NCBI RefSeq assembly: GCF_001556865.1
Contig: NZ_LSJY01000004.1
Coordinates: 1 to 46,093, forward strand
Direction of reading: 5' to 3'
Length of the DNA stretch: 46,093 nucleotides
Origin: Sphingobium sp. CCH11-B1
Lineage (GTDB): Bacteria > Pseudomonadota > Alphaproteobacteria > Sphingomonadales > Sphingomonadaceae
The position numbers and the translations under genes were made by a program. This document shows, piece by piece, positions 34,077-42,730 of the stretch; position 1 is the first letter of the stretch; each line of letters opens with the position of its first letter. Below the pieces are notes generated by a model. The model did no database searches. It was not told the origin of the DNA and saw nothing but the letters and a program-made list of their open reading frames with translations.

Positions 34077-34810
34077 GCGAACAGATCTTCGTGAACGGGG
34101 CGCACCAGATCAGCGGCGGGGCGAGCCGGGCCGGTCAGCGGGCAACCCCGCACCAGCGCTGCCGGTATGCCTTCCGCGCCTTCCCCGGTGGCGAGGCAGG
34201 CGGCCGTCGCGACGATATCGGCCAGGGCGACCTGGGTAACTTCAAGCGTCCGCCCGTCGCGATCCAGTTCGCCCCTTCGATCCTGCAACGCCGGCAATCC
34301 GGCGGCGCCGATGGCGACCGCCACCACGCCCATCCGCCAGGGTCGGCCAAAACTGTCCGAGATGACGACGGGCAGGCCCAGTCGGGCGTGCAGTTGCGAC
34401 GCCGTTCCATCGGGATCGACCGGCAGGAGCAAGGCGCGATCGCCCTCCCCCGCCCCGATGTTGGACCGATCGATCCCGGCATTGGCCATGACATGGCCCA
34501 GCCGGTGCCGCGCGATCAGGACGTGGGGCACGGCGCGCAGGATGGCGCTGGATTCATCCAGCACCAGTTGCACCAGCCGCGCATCCTTGCGCGTGATATC
34601 GGCCAGGCGCTGCGCCTCTTCTCCAGGCTCCACATCAGCCAGCGACATGAAACGCCCCTCGGCCTTGGACACGATCTTTTGCGTCACGACCAGAAGGTCG
34701 CCGGCGTGGGGTTCAATGCCGCGCCGATCAAGCGCCACATGCAGAATGTCCGCCAGATCATCGCCCGGTCTGACCTCCCCAATTCCGGTCAACGGTACGA
34801 TTTCGATCAT
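34073..34810 (-). CDS. cofE: CofE, F420-0:gamma-L-glutamate ligase
   Basis: 245 residues, the archaeal-type CofE length with no C-terminal nitroreductase-like domain as in actinobacterial FbiB. Landmarks: VVTQKIVSKAEGR, GHVMANAGIDRSNIGAG, and SDSFGRPWRMGVVAVAIG. It adds glutamates to F420-0. ATG 34810 has GAGG 8 bases upstream; a GTG at 34819 is less likely. Downstream-overlaps cofD as ATGA. Confidence 0.96.
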   Translation of the reverse strand: MIEIVPLTGIGEVRPGDDLADILHVALDRRGIEPHAGDLLVVTQKIVSKAEGRFMSLADVEPGEEAQRLADITRKDARLVQLVLDESSAILRAVPHVLIARHRLGHVMANAGIDRSNIGAGEGDRALLLPVDPDGTASQLHARLGLPVVISDSFGRPWRMGVVAVAIGAAGLPALQDRRGELDRDGRTLEVTQVALADIVATAACLATGEGAEGIPAALVRGCPLTGPARPAADLVRPVHEDLFA

Positions 34811-34820
34811 CAAATACACC

Positions 34821-35477
34821 TCAAGCGTCGAGCGGGATCAAATCTCCTGTGATACGAATGCCCGCGCCGTCAACCTTATAGGTCTTGTTCATGAAAATGA
34901 GGATCGACGTCAGCGCCTCGGCGGCGGCGGAGTTTACCAGCGCGCCGCCGTGAAGCCCCCTCAATCCCATGGCATCGGCCAGCGCCACGATGCGACCCCG
35001 GGCATCCTTGTCGTCGCCGAAGACCAGTACGTCGCAGCCGACATCGATATCCTTGGCCAGCTTGTGCGCGGCGACATTGTGGAACGCGGACACGAGCGTC
35101 ACGCCCTCTCCCAAAACCGCCTGCGCCTTTTGGGCGGCGGAGCCTTCGTCGGGCAACTGGACCCGCATCACCTTGGGCGGGACGAGGGGAACGGTCGTAT
35201 CCACGACCAACTTGCCAACAACATGCGGTGCGATGTCGCGAAGTGTCGCCTCCTGCGCTGCGAAGGGCACCGTCACGATGATGATGTCCGCATTCGCGAC
35301 GACATCCACATTGGCGCCGCCCCGCAGGCCATGCCCCAATTCCGCAGCGGCCTTTTCCGCACTTTCGGCGTTGCGCGATCCGATCGTAACAGGATAGCCG
35401 GCACGCGCCAGCCGCCAGGCGATTGCAGCGCCCAGATTACCGGTGCCGCCCACGACGGCGATGGCGGGAAGAGTCAT
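34821..35477 (-). CDS. npdG: NADPH-dependent F420 reductase (Fno/NpdG type)
   Basis: 218 residues: GGTGNLGAAIAWRLARAG and SRNAESA mark the NADP-binding site, with VNSAAAEALTSILIFMNK near the C-terminus as in Fno/TIGR01915-type enzymes. It exchanges hydride between NADPH and F420, supplying F420H2 for the LLM enzymes. AAGGA is 6 bases before ATG 35477. It is 43 bases after fbiC and 10 bases before cofE on the same strand. Longer frames upstream are shadows. Confidence 0.92.
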   Translation of the reverse strand: MTLPAIAVVGGTGNLGAAIAWRLARAGYPVTIGSRNAESAEKAAAELGHGLRGGANVDVVANADIIIVTVPFAAQEATLRDIAPHVVGKLVVDTTVPLVPPKVMRVQLPDEGSAAQKAQAVLGEGVTLVSAFHNVAAHKLAKDIDVGCDVLVFGDDKDARGRIVALADAMGLRGLHGGALVNSAAAEALTSILIFMNKTYKVDGAGIRITGDLIPLDA

Positions 35478-35520
35478 ATATTTTCCTTCAATGAAACTGG
35501 CGAGCGACGTTGCAGGTCGG

Positions 35521-37860
35521 TCACGATGGTTCAGCCAATACGGCGCGACGCGGCAGCACCGGCTCATAAAGCGTTGTGCGCTGGCGCACCGGGCGCCCGA
35601 CGGATGCCGCCAGAGCCTGCATTTCCCTGGGACCGAATTCCTGCCCATTGACGCCACCGGCGGCCCGGGTGATCGATTCGTCCATCAGCGTGCCTCCCAT
35701 GTCATTGGCGCCCGCCTTCAGAATCGCAGCGGCGCCCTCCGGCCCCATCTTCACCCAGGACACCTGGATATTGGGGATCACCGGATGCAGCGCGATGCGT
35801 GCCACGGCGTGCATCAACACCGCTTCGCGATAGCTGGGCCCCGATCGCGCCAGCCCTTTGCGCCATATCGGCGATTCCATATGGACGAAGGGCAGCGGCA
35901 CGAATTCGGTGAAGCCGCCCGTCTCCTCCTGCAATCCGCGAATGCGCAGCAGATGGCGCGCCCAATGCTTATATTCCTCGACATGGCCGAACATGATCGT
36001 GGCCGTGCTGCGCAGGCCCACCCCATGGGCCACGCGCATCACCTCGATCCATTCGTCCGCTGTCACCTTGTCCGGGCAGATGATGGCGCGAACTTCGGGG
36101 TCCAGTATCTCCGCCGCCGTACCGGGCAGCGTGGACAGCCCCGCTTCCTTCAACCGCGCCAGATAATCCTCCAGCGGCAGGGCGAGCGTGCGGGCGCCAT
36201 GCGTCACTTCGAGCGGCGAAAAGGCATGGATATGGATGTCCGGCGCGGCCTCGCGCACCGTCTTGAGGACATTGAGATAGGTATGCCCGTCATAATCGGG
36301 ATGGATCCCGCCCTGCAGGCAGACTTCGGTCGCGCCGCGATCCCAGGCTTCGGCCGCGCGGCGTCCGACCTCTTCCATGTCGAGCCTGTAGGCCGGACCG
36401 CGCATGGCCTTGGTGCTGCCCTTGGAAAAAGCGCAGAAGCCGCATTTATAGAGGCAGATATTGGTATAGTTGATGTTGCGGTTGACCGCATAGGTCAGCA
36501 TGTCACCCACGGCCTGCCGCCGCAATCGGTCGGCCCGCTCGACGATGGCGGCAAAATCATCCTGCTCGGCATCGAACAGGGTCACGATGTCCGCTTCGCT
36601 CAGCCGTTCACCCTCCTCCGCAGCGTCAAGGATGGACAGGATCGATCGGGAAGCGAGAACCGGCTCCATCACCATGGTGTCGGGCGCGGGATCGCCATGC
36701 CCCGCGGACCATTCGTCCACCTTGGGCAAGCCCCGCCCGTCGATGGCGCGCAGGATCTGGGTGGCAATGGCTGGCGCAGCCCAATCCCGCGCAGCAAGCG
36801 CATAACGCGGGCCGATGGCGAGCCGCTGCATCAATATGCGGCCTGCGGCCTTTGTGGCGTCCTCCAATATCTCCAGATGCGGCCAGGGCGCCTCCGGGTT
36901 CACATGGTCAGGAGTGACCGGCGACACCCCGCCCCAGTCATTGACGCCGGCCCGGATGAGCGGCGCCAGATCGACGCGATCATGGAGATTGGGCGGCGCC
37001 TGGATCGTCATCTGCGGCCCCAAGATGATCCGGGCGGCGGCGATGGACCAGAGATGATCGTCGAGCGACGGTTCGGCATGATCCGCCATGCGCGTCCCCG
37101 GCTTTGCCCGGAAATTCTGGATGATGACTTCCTGAATATGCCCGTAGCGGCGATTCAGATCGCGAATGGCGACGAGCGCCTCCACCTGTTCGTCGCGCGT
37201 TTCGCCGATACCGATCAGCAGGCCGGTCGTGAACGGCACGCGCGCCCGCCCGGCTTGCTCGATGGCGGCCAAGCGCAGGGCAGGCGTCTTGTCGGGCGAT
37301 CCGAAATGCGGGCCGCCGCGCGCGCACAGGCGATCGGAGCTGCTCTCCAGCATGATACCCATGGAGGCGGCATGAGGCCGCAACTGCGCATAATCCTCGC
37401 CGATCATCAGGCCGGGATTGAGATGCGGCAGCAAGCCCGTCTCGCGGAACACCAGTTCCGCCATTTCGGCCAGATAGGACAGGGTCGAGTCATGCCCGAG
37501 CCCGCTGAGAGCCTCTCGCGCGGCGGCATAGCGGGCCTCGGGCCGATCGCCGAGCGTGAAGAGGGCTTCCCGGCAACCGGCCGCCGCGCCAGCGCGGGCG
37601 ATGGCCAGAACCTCGTCTCTGCCAAGATAGGCATCACCCGCGCGGGCCGGCGTGGTGGCGAAGGTGCAATAGTGGCACACGTCGCGGCACAATTTGGTGA
37701 GGGGAATGAAAACCTTGCGGGAATAGGTCACGCGACGGCCATGCGCCGCCACCGTCATCGCCTCCGCCGCCTCCATCATGTCGCCGAGCGACCGGGATCG
37801 CAGCACCGTCGCGATGCCCACTGCTTCGTCTTCGCTCAGATACAGTAGATCCAGTGTCAC
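35521..37860 (-). CDS. fbiC: FbiC, FO synthase (CofG-CofH fusion)
   Basis: 779 residues; bifunctional radical-SAM enzyme making the deazaflavin FO. The N-terminal CofG half has C58, C62, C65 (CRDVCHYCTF) and the C-terminal CofH half has C470, C474, C477 (CLYKCGFCAF). Other CofG/CofH marks are NDWGGVSPVTPDHVNPE and GGIHPDYDG. The single-chain form is typical of actinobacteria and of bacteria that acquired F420 genes. Its ATG overlaps the stop of the LLM 4 gene by 4 bases (ATGA), so LLM 4 and fbiC are co-translated. Confidence 0.97.
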   Translation of the reverse strand: MTLDLLYLSEDEAVGIATVLRSRSLGDMMEAAEAMTVAAHGRRVTYSRKVFIPLTKLCRDVCHYCTFATTPARAGDAYLGRDEVLAIARAGAAAGCREALFTLGDRPEARYAAAREALSGLGHDSTLSYLAEMAELVFRETGLLPHLNPGLMIGEDYAQLRPHAASMGIMLESSSDRLCARGGPHFGSPDKTPALRLAAIEQAGRARVPFTTGLLIGIGETRDEQVEALVAIRDLNRRYGHIQEVIIQNFRAKPGTRMADHAEPSLDDHLWSIAAARIILGPQMTIQAPPNLHDRVDLAPLIRAGVNDWGGVSPVTPDHVNPEAPWPHLEILEDATKAAGRILMQRLAIGPRYALAARDWAAPAIATQILRAIDGRGLPKVDEWSAGHGDPAPDTMVMEPVLASRSILSILDAAEEGERLSEADIVTLFDAEQDDFAAIVERADRLRRQAVGDMLTYAVNRNINYTNICLYKCGFCAFSKGSTKAMRGPAYRLDMEEVGRRAAEAWDRGATEVCLQGGIHPDYDGHTYLNVLKTVREAAPDIHIHAFSPLEVTHGARTLALPLEDYLARLKEAGLSTLPGTAAEILDPEVRAIICPDKVTADEWIEVMRVAHGVGLRSTATIMFGHVEEYKHWARHLLRIRGLQEETGGFTEFVPLPFVHMESPIWRKGLARSGPSYREAVLMHAVARIALHPVIPNIQVSWVKMGPEGAAAILKAGANDMGGTLMDESITRAAGGVNGQEFGPREMQALAASVGRPVRQRTTLYEPVLPRRAVLAEPS

Positions 37861-38858
37861 ATCATACTCCGCGCTCGGGCAAGCCCGCGAATGGTTTCTA
37901 GCGGCGCGGCGTGCCCGGGCAAGGCCGCGATGAAGGTCGAGACACCCATCGCCTCCATGCGCCGCAGCATGTCCACCGCCGCATCGATTGGTCCCGCCAG
38001 CGTATCGAAGTCCGCCAGAAACTCGGTCAAACCCAATTCCTCCATCAGGGCCACATTCCTGCCGCCCACGACCACATGCTCGGTCGGATCATAACGCGCG
38101 TGCAAGGCGTCGATCTTGCCGCGAAACTGCGTCGGGACACGCGCCAGGGTTTCGGGCGTTCGGAAGGCCATGCCGTTGACGACGATGAACGCCTTGAGAT
38201 CGTCTATGGCCTCGGCCCGTGTGGGGCGGATCGAGGCGAAGGATACGACCCAGATATCGATCGACAGGGGATCGCGGCCCGCCGCCTGCGCGGCATCCCG
38301 GACGGTATCGATCCGGTCCTTCAGCGCGTCGAGATGGCGTTCGCCCGCGAACAATATGACGCCGTCGGCCTGCTCACCCGCCAGCGCCAGCGCCTTGGGA
38401 CCGAAAGCGGAATAATAGATCGGAATCGGGCGAGCGAAACGGAGCGGTGTGATCTGCATGCCGTTCATCTGCGTTGGCCGTCCGGCGAACAGATCCCGCA
38501 GCGCCGCCAGTTCCGTTCGGATTTCCCGCTGCGTGGCGGGCGGGCGGCCGATCGCCATGACCGTGCTACCGCCCGTCGCCAGGCCCAGCGCCACGCGCCC
38601 GCCGGAGAGATCGTCGATGGTGCTGAGGGCGGAGGCCGTCACCAGCGGATGTCGCATGAAAGGCGAGGTGACCAGTGGCGCCAAAGTCGCTTTCGGCGCG
38701 TCAAGCGCGGCGAGGGTCAGCGACACGTAGAGTTCATGCCAACCCGCCGGCGAATCGCCCACGCTGATAAGCTCAAAACCAAGATCGGAGGCAAGACGGA
38801 CCTCTTCGCGAAATCCGTCCAGCAGATCCCCCCACATGCTGCATATGCCGAGCTTCAT
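37857..38858 (-). CDS. LLM-class (probably F420-dependent) oxidoreductase 4, coupled to fbiC
   Basis: 333 residues of the luciferase-like family resembling F420-dependent reductases: MKLGICSMWGDLLDGF, FMRHPLVTASALSTIDDLSGGRVALGLATGGSTV, and PIYYSAFGPKALALAGEQADGVILF. ATG 38858 is chosen because AGAGG is 6 bases before it; the ATG at 38864 lacks spacing. It is the first gene of the F420 operon, with a 4-base ATGA overlap into fbiC. Translational coupling to the cofactor pathway is the strongest sequence link between F420 synthesis and its use. Confidence 0.87.
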   Translation of the reverse strand: MKLGICSMWGDLLDGFREEVRLASDLGFELISVGDSPAGWHELYVSLTLAALDAPKATLAPLVTSPFMRHPLVTASALSTIDDLSGGRVALGLATGGSTVMAIGRPPATQREIRTELAALRDLFAGRPTQMNGMQITPLRFARPIPIYYSAFGPKALALAGEQADGVILFAGERHLDALKDRIDTVRDAAQAAGRDPLSIDIWVVSFASIRPTRAEAIDDLKAFIVVNGMAFRTPETLARVPTQFRGKIDALHARYDPTEHVVVGGRNVALMEELGLTEFLADFDTLAGPIDAAVDMLRRMEAMGVSTFIAALPGHAAPLETIRGLARARSMM

Positions 38859-38904
38859 GGTCATCCTCTCGAGAACTCCCTACGACCTGTCGTCTCGCTG
38901 CAAA

Positions 38905-38920
38905 CCTGTCCTTGTAGAGG
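38905..38920. promoter_or_regulatory. Degenerate regulon-like dyad CCTGTC-CTTG-TAGAGG
   Basis: The left half matches the recurrent dyad and the right half matches four of six positions. It is 47 bases before LLM 4. Weak; also overlaps longer repeats ACGACCTGTCGT at 38882-38893. Confidence 0.25.
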
Positions 38921-38965
38921 GGGAAAGGCGGGCAGGTCGCTCACCCCTCCCCTCTCACGGGCGCG

Positions 38966-41347
38966 TCAGAACGTGTATTTGGCCGTGACGCCCCACGTCC
39001 GCGGATCGCCGGCATAGACCGAACTGGTTGGGAAGGACGGCAGAAGAACGCTGGAAGCCGAGACATATTTCTCGTTGAAGAGGTTCTTCACATAAATGCC
39101 CAGATCAAGGCCCGTACCGCCTATCCCGCGCCAATCCAAACGCGCGTTGGCAAGTTGGTAACCCGGCAGCTTTTCGCCATTCTGACCGCCAAAATCGTCG
39201 GTCATGAACAGGTCGGCGTTGACCACCACATCGCCGTCTGCCGGGCGGATCGGCAGTGTCCAACTCACGCTGGCCGTGCCGGAGAAACTGGGCGAATATT
39301 TGTTGATCTGGCCCTCGCCCAGCACGATGGTCGAAGGCAGTCCGGCAGGAACGGTCAGGCTTTCCACCTTCACATTGGTATAGGCGGCATTAAAACCGAC
39401 GGTGAGGCTGCGCACGGGGCTGATGGACGCCTCCAGTTCGACACCCCAGATCCGCAGATCGGCGACATTCGCGGCCAGGGAGCCGTTGGTCGGCGAATCC
39501 GGCGTGCCGTTCGGAACGGTCGTCTGCGTGTTCAGGAACTGAAGTGCATTCTTATATTTGCTGTAATAGGCGGCCAGATTCAGGCGCCCACGCGCGGACC
39601 CGACATGATAGTCATATTTGGAGCCGATCTCGACGTCGGTGATTGTTTCCTCACCCGTCTTCTGGAAGGGACGAAGGTCTGCGCAGACGCCTCCGGTCGC
39701 CACGCAGGCCGGATTCGTGCCGCCCGTGGTAAAGGGTGTTTCGAACAGCGGCGTGTTCACATTGACGCCCCGATAGCCCCGTCGCGACACGATATAGAGC
39801 AGCCAGTCCGGGGTCGCTTTATAGTCGAGGCCGATGGTCCAGCTCGGCTCCTCGCCCTTGTTGGATACGGTGCCGACGCCGTCGGCCAGATTGAGGGCCG
39901 CCGTGCTGAGGCAGGTGGATTCGTCGACATAGGTCGTGCCGATGGTGCCGCCGCAGGCCGACACCTTGTCCCAGCTGTAGCGAGCGCCGAGATTGAGCTT
40001 CAGCTTGTCGGTGAATTCATACCCGATCTGGCCATAGACCGCCCAGTTCTTGTTGCGGACGTGGGCCGTCACCGCAGGCGCCGGGACGCCGCCCACCGAA
40101 AATGCCGTGAACTGCGATCCACTGGGACCATCGGACTTATCATTATTAAAGAAGGCGCCGACGATGAAGTTGAACGAGCCAAAATCGCCTAGCAACTGGG
40201 TTTCATTTGTTAGATATTGCCGATCCAGCACGGAAGACGCCGTGAAAAGGGTAAACGGCACGGCCGAGGGCGCGGGAGACGGCAGACCCGTGGGGATTTG
40301 CAGTTGCGGCAGCCCGCCGGTGTTGATCAGCTGATAGCTGTAGTTCTTTCGATAACCGAAAATGTTGCGTAGCGTCAGATCGCCGAAGCTGAAGGACGTG
40401 TCATTGGTGATCGCCCTGGTCTTGCGATAGGCCGCGCCGCCGTTGATGCCGCCGTCGAACGACCCGCGACGATTGGCTTTCTGTGCCTGCAAAGCTGCCT
40501 GCACCTGTGGCTCGACAACCCCCAGGCCCAGCGCGGCAAAGGGGAAATTCTCGCGCAGCAGATAGAGACCGCCGGCGAGTTCGTCGCCTTTGAAATATTC
40601 ATAGATGGTGGTGCTCTTGAGGCCCTCGAACGGCTCGACCAGCAGCGAGAACCGGTAGGCGTCCTGATGGATATTGTCGAATCCCGGGCCGCCGTCGAAG
40701 GCGATCGTCCGGGGGTCTTGACGACGGATCTGGCCTGCAGCGCGGAAAGCGACCTTATCCTCGATAATCGGGATATTCACCGCGCCTTCGAGTTCGCGAT
40801 AATCGAACCGTCCATAGGTGCCCTCGACATAGCCTTCGAAGGCGTAGCTCGGCTTCTGGCTGCCGATCACGACCGCGCCGCCCAAAGTGTTGCGGCCGAA
40901 CAGCGTCCCCTGAGGCCCCTTGAGCACCTGAATGCTGCCAATGTCATAGGTCGGGACGTTCGAGCCGACCGAAGGCAAAGGGGTGTCGTTGAGATAGATG
41001 ACAACACCGGGAGTCACCTCGCCCAGGGGCAACTGGCCAATGCCGCGCAGGGTCAGCGCGACATTGTCCTTGCCCCCTTCGGAGGAGAAGGTGAAGCCGG
41101 GGGCGATCGTTTTAACGTCGCTTACCGTCTGGACGGTGCTGCGCTCCAGCGCCTCTGATGAAAAAGCGGAAATGGAAACCGAAACGTCCTGCAGTCGTTC
41201 TTCCCGGCGGCGAGCCGTGACAACTATGTCACCGGCATTCGCACTATCCGCCTGCGGCGCGGGCGAAGCGACGGACTGCGCCCATGAGGGAAATGCCACC
41301 GCTGCGGCACTCGCAACCAATGCCAATTTCAGTGCGGCCAATCGCAT
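38966..41347 (-). CDS. TonB-dependent outer-membrane receptor
   Basis: 793 residues from ATG 41347 (GGAGG 6 bases upstream; the frame reaches 41365 without support). Signal peptide ends near SWA|Q (residue 23); TonB box DIVVTARR at 40-47; plug-domain LKGPQGTLFGRNTLGGAVVI; a beta-barrel ending in KYTF. Likely a catabolic receptor for the pathway substrate. A regulon dyad lies 96 bases upstream. Paralogous in type to the receptor at 3556. Confidence 0.93.
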   Translation of the reverse strand: MRLAALKLALVASAAAVAFPSWAQSVASPAPQADSANAGDIVVTARRREERLQDVSVSISAFSSEALERSTVQTVSDVKTIAPGFTFSSEGGKDNVALTLRGIGQLPLGEVTPGVVIYLNDTPLPSVGSNVPTYDIGSIQVLKGPQGTLFGRNTLGGAVVIGSQKPSYAFEGYVEGTYGRFDYRELEGAVNIPIIEDKVAFRAAGQIRRQDPRTIAFDGGPGFDNIHQDAYRFSLLVEPFEGLKSTTIYEYFKGDELAGGLYLLRENFPFAALGLGVVEPQVQAALQAQKANRRGSFDGGINGGAAYRKTRAITNDTSFSFGDLTLRNIFGYRKNYSYQLINTGGLPQLQIPTGLPSPAPSAVPFTLFTASSVLDRQYLTNETQLLGDFGSFNFIVGAFFNNDKSDGPSGSQFTAFSVGGVPAPAVTAHVRNKNWAVYGQIGYEFTDKLKLNLGARYSWDKVSACGGTIGTTYVDESTCLSTAALNLADGVGTVSNKGEEPSWTIGLDYKATPDWLLYIVSRRGYRGVNVNTPLFETPFTTGGTNPACVATGGVCADLRPFQKTGEETITDVEIGSKYDYHVGSARGRLNLAAYYSKYKNALQFLNTQTTVPNGTPDSPTNGSLAANVADLRIWGVELEASISPVRSLTVGFNAAYTNVKVESLTVPAGLPSTIVLGEGQINKYSPSFSGTASVSWTLPIRPADGDVVVNADLFMTDDFGGQNGEKLPGYQLANARLDWRGIGGTGLDLGIYVKNLFNEKYVSASSVLLPSFPTSSVYAGDPRTWGVTAKYTF

Positions 41348-41442
41348 AAAAATCCTCCCAATCAATTAGTTTTCCCGTGCGACCTGCGTGCGGCGCAGGT
41401 CTGGTCGCCTGTGGCAAAATCGACATTAGTCGCAATTTACCA

Positions 41443-41458
41443 CCTATCGCTGGACAGG
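41443..41458. promoter_or_regulatory. Regulon dyad CCTATC-GCTG-GACAGG
   Basis: One-mismatch dyad in the 288-base gap between the TonB receptor (minus strand start 41347) and the racemase gene stop (41636). Read on the minus strand its flank GATAGGTGGTAAA is like GATAGGTGGTCAA at 7048. The rest of this gap holds no recognisable gene. Confidence 0.55.
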
Positions 41459-41635
41459 ATTTCTATGGATCGGATGTAATTGATCTGGATGTGGTATTTG
41501 CACCGCAGTGGCGCGACAAGCCGCCGCGCACCGGTCTTGCCGTTCGACATAGCCAGCGACCCGGCGAACGCCCCGCCCTGATCCAAGCACGTTTTCTACG
41601 GAGGCGAATGCCGCTGTCCTGGCGCGATCCGCGCC

Positions 41636-42730
41636 TTAAGACCAAGCCGCGATCAGGTCCGCCGCCGACGCGACGGACGGCTCGCCAATGGCACCCGCGT
41701 CGAGAGACAAGCGGGGCGCCGGCGATGGCTGGACCACTCCATGACGCTGTACGAAAGTCGCCCGCGCTTCATTATGCGCGTGCCGGGGCGCTTCCTCCAT
41801 TGACAGAACCGGCGTCACGCAAGCGTCGCTCGCAGCAAATAGAGCGGCCCACTCATCCCGGCTCTTGGCCAGAAATGCCGCGGCAAATTCAACCTGCATC
41901 GCGGGCCAGCCTTCGCGGTCGTTCTGGTCATAACATCTGTCGGAGAGACCCAATCCGTCCACCATCTGGGCAAAGAATTTCGGCTCCAGACATCCTACCG
42001 CGACGTGCCGTCCGTCGGCGCATTCGTAACAGCGGTAGAAGGGCGCCGCACCATCCAGCAAATTGGAGCCGGGCGCATCTTCCCACAAACCCTTGGGCTG
42101 CCATGCGTAAAATAAGCTCATCAACGACGCGACGCCATCCGTGATACAGGCGTCGACGACCTGCCCCCGGCCCGTCCGTTGCGCCGCCAGCAGTGCGCTC
42201 AACAGTCCGAAGATCAGGAACATGGCGCCGCCGCCATAATCGCCTACCAGATTGAGCGGTACTGGCGGCGTACCCTGTCGCTCTCCCATCGCGTGGAGCG
42301 CGCCGGTGATCGACAGATAATTGATGTCATGGCCGGCCCGCAGCGCAAGCGGCCCGGACTGGCCCCAGCCCGTCATCCGCCCGAACACGAACCGCGGATT
42401 GCGCGCCAGGCAGACATCGGGGCCAACGCCGAGGCGTTCCATGACGCCGGGCCTGTATCCCTCGATCAGCCCGTCCGCCCGCTCGATCAATGCGAGCAAC
42501 CGTTCCCGATCCGCGTCCTGCTTGAGATCGAGATAGGTCACGACCCGGCTGCGGTGCAGGATGTCCCCACCGACATCATCCCAGTCCCCCGCCGCGACCG
42601 ATGGCGGCCGGGCGATGCGGACGATCTCGGCGCCCATATCGGCCAACAGCATCGCAGCGAGCGGTACGGGGCCGATCGCGTCGATCTCCAGCAGGCGAAT
42701 ACCGGTCAGGGGCCCGTTTTTTTTCGTCAT
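41636..42730 (-). CDS. Alpha-methylacyl-CoA racemase-like CoA-transferase-family enzyme
   Basis: 364 residues of the CaiB/BaiF class III CoA-transferase superfamily. The racemase catalytic residues of the mycobacterial MCR family appear conserved: H134 (AGHDINY), D164 (LVGDYGGG) and E249 (GCLEPKFF). This favours epimerising the alpha-methyl branch of an acyl-CoA, needed before beta-oxidation of branched or steroid-type side chains. ATG 42730 overlaps the DUF849 stop by one base (TGATG), so the two genes are coupled. Confidence 0.85.
   Translation of the reverse strand: MTKKNGPLTGIRLLEIDAIGPVPLAAMLLADMGAEIVRIARPPSVAAGDWDDVGGDILHRSRVVTYLDLKQDADRERLLALIERADGLIEGYRPGVMERLGVGPDVCLARNPRFVFGRMTGWGQSGPLALRAGHDINYLSITGALHAMGERQGTPPVPLNLVGDYGGGAMFLIFGLLSALLAAQRTGRGQVVDACITDGVASLMSLFYAWQPKGLWEDAPGSNLLDGAAPFYRCYECADGRHVAVGCLEPKFFAQMVDGLGLSDRCYDQNDREGWPAMQVEFAAAFLAKSRDEWAALFAASDACVTPVLSMEEAPRHAHNEARATFVQRHGVVQPSPAPRLSLDAGAIGEPSVASAADLIAAWS

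Noticed and set aside
34073..34810. CofE as a truncated FbiB
   Set aside because: At 245 residues it is a normal single-domain CofE; the nitroreductase-like domain is an actinobacterial addition.
35443..37848. 801-residue plus-strand ORF antisense to fbiC
   Set aside because: FbiC has both radical-SAM cysteine motifs and full length; the antisense frame has no recognisable features.
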